Of a stretch of 15,880 bases of DNA, positions 9,556-15,880 are shown one piece after another. Positions within the stretch are counted from its first letter, which is position 1. Each line of letters starts with the position of its first letter. The translations under genes and the position numbers were made by a program. The notes beneath the pieces are model-generated. The model did not search any database. It was given only the letters and a program-made list of their open reading frames with translations, and was not told the DNA's origin. The DNA comes from Auxenochlorella pyrenoidosa (lineage: Eukaryota > Chlorophyta > Trebouxiophyceae > Chlorellales > Chlorellaceae): the NCBI GenBank assembly GCA_001430745.1, contig KQ481950.1:779740-795619 (forward strand), in the 5' to 3' direction.

Positions 9556-12500
9556 TCACTTGGCAGCGCTCACTTGGCTGGCCTCCTCTGCAACCGACAC
9601 AGCCTTGTCGGCACCGGCGTCAGCAAGCTCAACCGCTGGAGCTGCGGTGGCAGCTCCTCCTACACCCTGCGCGTCCCGCTTTGCGCCAGGGATGCATGCG
9701 CCAAGTAGCCCCAGCCGTCGGCCGCCTGCGCACACGACGATGGGATGTACGCGCAGTTATGCTCGGCATGCAGGGGCAACGGAACCTGCCCGGGCAGCAG
9801 CACCCCTGCCAGCAGGCACGAGTGAGCAGCACTGCGGCACAGAGCGCGGGGAGCAGCCTCTGACTGGATGGGCTCCATGGAGTGCAGCAGCTCTGCTCAC
9901 CCCGGGTGTGGTCATCGTGCAGGAACAGGTCAATTGCACACGACAGCGCGGCAAAGCCCACGGACACCATCAGGCACGCGCCAAAGCCGTCCACGACTGT
10001 GCTGCCCACGTAGCTGTAGAGCGCACCTGCACGGCAGGGCAGGCATGCAGGGCGGTGAGTGGACACGGTGCAGGAGGCTGTCTGGATGGCGGGGGGGAGT
10101 GGGGAGGCTCGAACACAAGGCCGGGAACGCAGCGGGGCCGGGCAGCCGGCAAGCTGAGGGTGTGGCTGCGAGCAAAAGGCCGAGCCCTTGTCGCTGGCTC
10201 CCCTATCACGCAAGGCGCGCGGAGCAAGTCCAGGCAGCTGTGCATGGGAGGGCCGGCCGGCATCATGGGCATGGCTTTCACACACCCGAGCCCACCCACC
10301 TGAGGCAAGCGTGCCCACCAGCCGGCCCACTGCATTGCTTGCGTAGTACACCCCAACCGTCTGGGCCACCTGCAAGCCAGAGGAGGTCAGGGCTTGCCGG
10401 GACCAGTTGACAAACACCAGTTGACAAACAGAGGAGTGGACGCTGGCCACGACCGGCAAGCGGCGCTGGCAAGGGCACGCAAAAACGGCAGCGGCGCTCC
10501 AGGCATGCCGCGTGACATCGCCGCGAGGGCCTTGCCTTGTCGCCCTCGGCATAGGCCACGATGAGGTAGGAGTGGATGGCGCTGTTGACCGCAAAGACGA
10601 GGCAGAAGGCGTCTGCCGGGGGTGGGGAAGAGGGTGGCGAGGGGGCAGGGTCACCTTGAGCATGCCGTGCACACAGCTGCCCCGAGGTGGAGAGCATGGG
10701 AATGGAGGGAAGGGGCCAGCAGTGCAGGCGCGGCGTGGGCAGGTGGGCGCTAGCGGCACTGCACTGCCTGGGCAGGCAGCTCACAGAGGACGACAGTGAT
10801 GGCTGCAACGGCGGGGCCACGAGAGACGCCGACGCCAAAGGTGTCTGCAGACGGGGGGGGGGGGGTTGCGCGGCATGCGCTTTATGTCGGTGTGGGCTCG
10901 AGGGTGAGGCGAGTGGCGCGGCGTGCTGCAAGCCGCGACCGGAGCAGCTGGTGGGCAGTATGTCCCCATTGCCGTCCCCTGGCTCTGCGGACAGTCCACC
11001 AGCCTTCCCGCACAGCGCACCTCCTGCCAGCATCACAATTCCCAGCGTCAGCGGCACGACGGTGAGGATGCCGCTCCAAAGGGCTGCCACCCACTTGGTG
11101 GGTGGGGCCTGCCGCAGCGGGCCCAGCACCAGCTGGGGGGTCCAGCTCTGCATCTGACCGTAGCTGCTCGGGGGCAGGGGGAATGGGGTTGGGGTCAGGT
11201 GGGATGCGTGGGGGGTAGTTTGGGGCTTGGCAGTTTGGGGGGCGAGATTGGAGGGAGTTATCATGAGGGGCAGCATGGGTTCAGGCCGCTTGCAGGTGTG
11301 ACCCCGCTGAAGCCGTGCAAGGTGCCCAGCCGACCAGGCACCGCACAGAGAAATGTCCACAGCGCACAGGCAGCAGCAACTGCGCTAGTCGCGTGCAGCT
11401 GGGAACGTGGTTTCCATGGCAGCGCGGCCACTCACACAATGATCCAGATGGCCAGGAAGGCGCCGGTGGCGGAGCGGGACCAGCCAATGCCTGAAGCGGG
11501 GCTGCACAGAGTCGGGGGGGGGGGAGGGGGCTTGGCAGGTGAAGCTAGCGCAGGGGAAATGGCCAATGGAACAGGGACAAAACGGGTCCTCGCCTCGCTT
11601 TGGCCAGCGTCCTCCAAACTAGCCGGGGCACCCTGCCCACACACCCCGCCCCACCTGCGCAGGAAGAAGGGCAGGGGCACCTCGAACCAGAGGTCGCGCG
11701 CGCCAAACAGGAAGACGCGGGAGAGGGAGAGGATGTTGATGTTGGGCTTGTTGTCAAACAGCTGCGCAAAGGTGACGTTCTGCTTGCGCGCGCGGCCCAG
11801 CTGGTTGGACAGCCCGGTGGCGGCCCAGGGCATGGCCAGCACGATGAGGCCGCACAGGATGCCCAGGGACATGTAGTAGCTGCACCGGGAGGCAGAGGGG
11901 CCCAGGAGGGCGGGGGCGGGGGTGGGGGAGAAGTGGCCGAGCTGGCGGGCCAAGCAGGGTGCCCAGACACGTGTGGGGCATAGCGTGGGCGGGGCCGGGA
12001 TGCCAAGCCGCACAGAGCAACATGCCCTCGAGGCAAGTTCTGCTCTGGTCTGACAGGTGGCAACGCCGGTAAGATGCAGCTGACTGTCGGCCAGAGCCGA
12101 AGTTTGGCATTGAAGAACAGGCCAGGTGCACTGCCACATTCTGGATGCCCCACCGGTGGGTGCCCTACTGTGAGGCTGTGCCACCCAGGTCCCGTGCTCA
12201 CTTGACTCCCACGGTGGCAGCCCCAAGGAAGTAGCCAGCACCCTTGAGGGAGTTCTCTGCAAGCCGAGGCCACGGATCAGGCAGGCAGGCAGGCGCGGTG
12301 CAGGGGTTTCAGCGCGCAGGATTCCACATGGCAGCTGCGTCACGAGGAGGTTCGCCGCAGGGAGCTGCAGCAAGTTGTCGACACTTGGCGGCACCTCGAT
12401 GCCCATTGGGCGCCTGGCAACGCACGGCGCGGCATGATACAGCACAGCAGGGCACAGCATGCCTCGCCCGCTCACTCCAGCCAGTGATGAAGGAGACCAG

Positions 12501-14696
12501 GCGGAACAGCGAGCTCTGCTTCTCCTCTGCGGTAGAAGATGATGGATTGGCAGCAGTGAGTATGGACGAGGCACCACCTGGGCGCCACCGGCGCACCACC
12601 TGCGCAGGAGCTGTGCAGGCTGCAAGCAAAGCCTGCGCTGCATGCTGGCTCCTGCACATGAGGTGGAGTTCATTCATGTGTGTTGCCAGCGGGGGCAGCC
12701 CATCGGCCCCCCTGTGCATGTCCCACCCCGCCATGGCATGCGTCCGCGGGGCGCAGCACTCCATCTCTGCCCGCACGCCACCGCTGCCGCTGCGCCATGC
12801 TCACAGGCATGCAGGCAGGGCCCGCAGCCCCCTGCCAGCGCCCACCTGGCGTGACGAGCTTGGTGACTGTCTTGCCGCCCAGCTTGGTCAGGTCCTTTGC
12901 AATGCCGCACATCAGCTGCGTGGCCGTCACGTAAATGATGGCCTCAGTCTTGCTCCACGTGTCCTGCAGGCAGAGGGGAGCAGGGTCCAGGGTCCACGAC
13001 GCGCGCGCGCAGGCGGCGGGCAGGTGCAGGGGGCGCGCAGCGCGGAGGCGAGGTGCGGCAATGCAAGTGGAGGAATGCGCAGCAGCCGGCGGGGCCACCA
13101 GCCGCAGCGGTCCGGGCGTGCGGCAGCAGGCGGCGCGGTGGCAGCGCACCTGCCAGGCGAAGAGCATGCCAATGCCCACGAGCTGCAGCGAGAGGCCGGT
13201 GAGCAGGGTGGATTTGATTCCCCACTTGGCGCCCATCAGGCCGGCCAGCAGGTTGGTCACCACCCCCGCCAGCTGCAGGGGAAAGCGGGCGGAAGGATTG
13301 GGCGATGTGACCAACGCTGGGAAGGCAGCCGCCGAGTCATGCCTCCGCGTTGACACCACGCCAGCAAAGTGCACAGGGCGCAAGGCCGAGAACGGACACT
13401 GGGAGTCTGGGGGGAGGTTCTGCCAGCCCACGGGCGAGCCTGCCAGCGGCATGGTGGAGGGTTGGATCCTCCAGGCCATGCAAGCCGGTCAGCGGCCACA
13501 TTCATCAGGCAGGCAGTGTGATAGAATCGCCAGCCCTGCACTTTGCCATCCTCTACCCGAGCATGGTATAGGCATGTGATTCCTCCATACAATCAGCAGG
13601 CGTCCACCCACCACCCACCCACCTCGTAAAAGGAGAACATGATGGCCACCTCCATCGCCGTGAACCCCTTTTGGTACGCATGCAGCAGCACCACCATGCG
13701 CACTGCAAGGTGCAGGGAGCGGGGGCACGGGCGCGTGGCTGTTACAAGCGAGCATGCCTGCTGCTCTGCGGCTCCAAAAGGCTGCAACTGATGGTGGGCA
13801 TGCCACAGCGCTTGCATGGCAACTGGCCCAGCACGCCAGCAGGTGTTTGCCTGTGCAGGTGGGGCCCTGCCGCCGCTCACCCGCGCCGTCGGTGATGGTG
13901 AACAGCAGGTAGGAGAGGGAGATGATGACAAAGGGCTTGAGCGCGCTGTAGTGCTGGCGCAGCCTGGAAGAGGTGCTCGCAGCGACGGGGGCTGCCGCGC
14001 CGTCGTCGCCGCCGCCGGGGCTGCCCCCCTTGATGGCTGCCAGCAGGGAGGCTCGCTCCTGGAAGGCGGTGCGGTCCAGCACCTCCTCATGCAGCGCCTG
14101 CGCCTGCTCCGCCTGGCCGCCACGATTGCCGGCGCTGGCTGCCGCCGCCGCACGTGAGGCCGCCGTCACTCGCAGGCGCACGCCCTGACGCTCGGGATCA
14201 GAGCTCTGGAACAGCACCTGCAAGCGGAGACAGCAGCATCAGCAGCCGTAGCAACCTAAGGCATGGGGGTTCCCTGCAGGCGAGGCATCGCTACGCAAGG
14301 GAACAGCAGTCCCAGCAGCCGGGCAGACAAGCAGGCACGATGCACCACGTGGCAGTGCATGCCACTGCACTGGACGTTCGGCTTGCCTCGGCATCAGCTG
14401 GCGGTGTGCAGGTGACGTAGCCGGCCAGCCCCTTTGCCTCGACCTCCACATCGTCGAAGCAGCAGCGCAGGTCCTCAGGTGGCGCTCCCTCTGAGCGCAG
14501 CTCACAGCACGCAAAGGCAACACCTGCACGGGCGGCGGCGGCGGCTAGCAGCCGTGTGGACGGCGACGGTCAGGTGTGGCAGGGAAGGCCGCTGTCAACA
14601 TGAATGCGCTTATACTGCAACCTGGCCTGCCGGAGCGAGCCAGCAAGGCCCAGCTTGCCAAGACAGTCGAGTAACCCTACCGCTGCTATCGCTCAT
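9556..14696 (-). CDS. arsJ: ArsJ-like organoarsenical efflux permease (MFS), sixteen exons
   Basis: Predicted to export 1-arseno-3-phosphoglycerate, the product of GAPDH acting with arsenate. Exons: 14696-14681, 14523-14387, 14217-13881, 13702-13623, 13272-13150, 12963-12846, 12526-12476, 12256-12202, 11879-11655, 11501-11436, 11163-11021, 10844-10785, 10612-10536, 10369-10300, 10026-9901, 9725-9556; 1854 nt, 617 aa, every phase agreeing. Core about 136-556 shows ArsJ-type blocks in order: LLFTITDGA; EVAIMFSFYELAGVVTNLLA; CGIAKDLTKLGGKTVTKLV; GWKNSLKGAGYFLG; RVFLFGARDLWFEVPLPFFL; GAFLAIWIIVYGQMQSWTPQ; FAVNSAIHSYLIVAYAEG; GVYYASNAVGRLVGTLASGA. Several hydrophobic segments fit a polytopic membrane protein. 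Unlike bacterial ArsJ (about 400 aa), it has an N-terminal extension of about 135 aa (Cys-Cys at 11-12 and 26-27) and a C-terminal Ala-rich tail. Exon 1 (16 nt) and the GC donor of exon 2 are inferred from phase only. It is divergent from the gapdh at 15068. Introns 2 and 13 look GC-AG. A generic MFS carrier is less likely given the block order and the neighbour. Confidence 0.9.
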
Positions 14697-15067
14697 CGCG
14701 GTGCGTTTTAAGGATCGAAATGGGCTAGCAAACATGCTCGAGAGGTTTGTGCCGCCAGTCTGTAAGATGCCTTGGCCGCCCTCTCGTCAGATGGTGTGAA
14801 GCAATAGCATGAATGCTCATATTCGTCCTAAACGTGCCACGCGTCAATATCGTGCACCTTGTAGAGCATTCTGTGAGCTCTTTGGTTGCCAAGTCTGCTG
14901 AGCGTGGCCTGGTACCGTTCTCTGGCGCAGCCTTCTCCCACCGGCGGTCTAGTGTGAGCGATGTGCTTCGATCAGCTGTTTGGTCTTCTGAGCAGCGCCA
15001 TGGCATCATAATAGAATACTGTGCCCCTTCCTTCCTCCGCAGGCTGTCGAGCCCCCACTGAACGGCA
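14697..15067. promoter_or_regulatory. Shared divergent promoter region between arsJ-like and gapdh genes
   Basis: These 371 bp separate the two opposing start codons and should contain both promoters and 5' UTRs. The region is less GC-rich than the genes. A pyrimidine-rich tract ending in CCGCAG at 15040-15045, just before the GAPDH start, looks like a 3' splice site, so the gapdh 5' UTR may contain an intron. An AT-rich patch at 15005-15018 (CATAATAGAATACT) lies inside that possible intron or acts as a promoter element. A short inverted repeat, AGCAT-GA-ATGCT, sits at 14806-14817. No arsenic-responsive element can be named from sequence alone; co-regulation is inferred from the arrangement. 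Confidence 0.5.
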
Positions 15068-15733
15068 ATGCCCATCAAGGCAGCAATCACAGGCTTCGGC
15101 CGCATCGGCGAGTCCCCTGAACGACCAGAAGAGCCAGCACCCGCCGGGCACCTGCACGCCGCTGCCACCGCCGCAACGGGACTTGCCGTGACTGACCCTG
15201 TGCCACTCACCCTGATGCCATCCCCCCTGCCGCAGGCCGCCTGGCCATGCGTGTCGCCTTTGAAAGCTCTGATCTGGAGATTGTGCACATCAACGAGCCC
15301 TCGCCCATCGAGAGCAGCGCATACCTGCTCAAGTTTGACTCAGTGCATGGTGAGCCCTGCTGGCCTGGCCTGGCTAGCCCTGCTGGCCTGCCCTAGGTAT
15401 AGCCTGCCACACCGAGTTTGGGTTGCAGGCCAGCAGCGGAGGTCGACAGGCCGGCGCCCGTTCTGCGCTGCTCGGCGCCCTCTGCTGCCACGCCCTGCAT
15501 CTGCCTGCAGTCCTGGACGCGGGGCTCCTGCCTCTGCACCCTAGTTGCACGTGCTGCGCACGAACCACAAGTGAAGTAATCCCAACCCGCCGGCCTGACC
15601 CCGGCACCTTCCTCTTGGGCGCGCAGGCACGTGGGGCCCCGAGGTGGAGGCCGAGGACGGCAAGATTGTCATCACCCGCGAGGACGGCTCCCAGGCCCTG
15701 GTCACCTACACTGAGGAGAGCGACCCGGCAAAG
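15068..15733 (+). CDS. gapdh: ArsJ-associated glyceraldehyde-3-phosphate dehydrogenase, 5' part (partial)
   Basis: Predicted to oxidise glyceraldehyde-3-phosphate with NAD and arsenate, giving 1-arseno-3-phosphoglycerate for export by the neighbouring ArsJ-like permease. Exons are 15068-15107, 15236-15349 and 15627-15733: 261 nt, 87 codons, phases matching. The start gives MPIKAAITGFGRIG followed by RLAMRVAF across the first intron: the GxGxxGR dinucleotide-binding loop of the Rossmann fold. Next come EIVHINEPSPIESSAYLLKF and DSVHGTWGPEV, the usual GAPDH order. HINE, where glycolytic enzymes normally have an Asn-Asp pair, recalls the GAPDHs linked to ArsJ in bacteria. A TGA in frame, three codons upstream, excludes an N-terminal extension within this exon, so a cytosolic enzyme is likely. 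Introns 1 (GCGAGT) and 3 (GCAAGT) appear to start with GC. The catalytic cysteine and C-terminal domain lie beyond the window, so activity cannot be judged here. Confidence 0.88.
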
Positions 15734-15740
15734 GCAAGTG

Positions 15741-15880
<140 letters not shown>

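Noticed and set aside
14806..14817. Inverted repeat AGCAT-GA-ATGCT as an arsenic operator
   Set aside because: Only five bases per arm; such repeats are common by chance, and bacterial ArsR-type operators would not be expected to act in a nuclear promoter.
14725..14820. Alternative ArsJ-like start at 14820 (MSIHAIASHHLTRG)
   Set aside because: The frame stops at 14725-14727 with no donor that joins the next exon in phase as simply as the 14696 start does. It is kept only as a possibility if cDNA extends there.
14813..15061. Plus-strand open frame just upstream of gapdh
   Set aside because: It ends before the gapdh ATG, is in another frame, has no family features, and lies in the probable promoter/5' UTR intron.
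9556..15733. Bacterial contamination as the source of the arsJ-gapdh pair
   Set aside because: Both genes require splicing at many consistent junctions and the permease gene is followed by an algal-type polyadenylation signal, on the same sequence as an intron-containing F-box/LRR gene.

Overview
This window looks like nuclear DNA of a eukaryotic green alga, probably a Chlorella-like trebouxiophyte. The base composition is GC-rich. The genes are broken into many short exons separated by introns of roughly 100-350 nt with GT-AG or GC-AG ends. A TGTAA polyadenylation signal follows one stop codon, and secreted-type proteins carry an Arg-Arg-Leu-Leu-Gln-like motif. There are no operons, Shine-Dalgarno sites or long clean bacterial ORFs. 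Most long open frames here are shadows created by GC-rich introns and antisense exons. I rebuilt gene models by hand from splice phase, protein-family fit and repeat register.

Layout from left to right: (1) 109-959, minus strand, the 5' part of a membrane-anchored, extracellular beta-repeat protein that runs out of the window. (2) 1985-4926, minus, a complete seven-exon F-box/leucine-rich-repeat protein of about 597 aa. (3) 5893-9032, minus, a ten-exon membrane-anchored glycoprotein of about 538 aa, built from modular beta-strand repeats and probably a relative of gene 1. (4) 9556-14696, minus, a sixteen-exon MFS permease of about 617 aa that matches ArsJ, the organoarsenical efflux permease. 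(5) 15068 to the right edge, plus strand, the first three exons (87 codons) of a glyceraldehyde-3-phosphate dehydrogenase of the type that accompanies ArsJ. The last intron enters a long (GT)n microsatellite that fills the end of the window.

The main discovery is genes 4 and 5. In bacteria, ArsJ and its partner GAPDH form an arsenate detoxification pathway. The GAPDH uses arsenate in place of phosphate to make 1-arseno-3-phosphoglycerate, and ArsJ exports this unstable compound. Here the two sit head to head, 371 bp apart, both full of spliceosomal introns, in what appears to be a eukaryotic nuclear genome. This suggests a horizontally acquired bacterial two-gene pathway rearranged into a divergent pair with a shared promoter region. 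The permease also has an N-terminal extension of about 135 aa with two Cys-Cys pairs.

Other points of interest are the frequent GC-AG introns, the phase-symmetric repeat exons of gene 3, and a stop-free intron of length 3n in the F-box gene. No RNA genes, mobile elements or CRISPR arrays were recognised.
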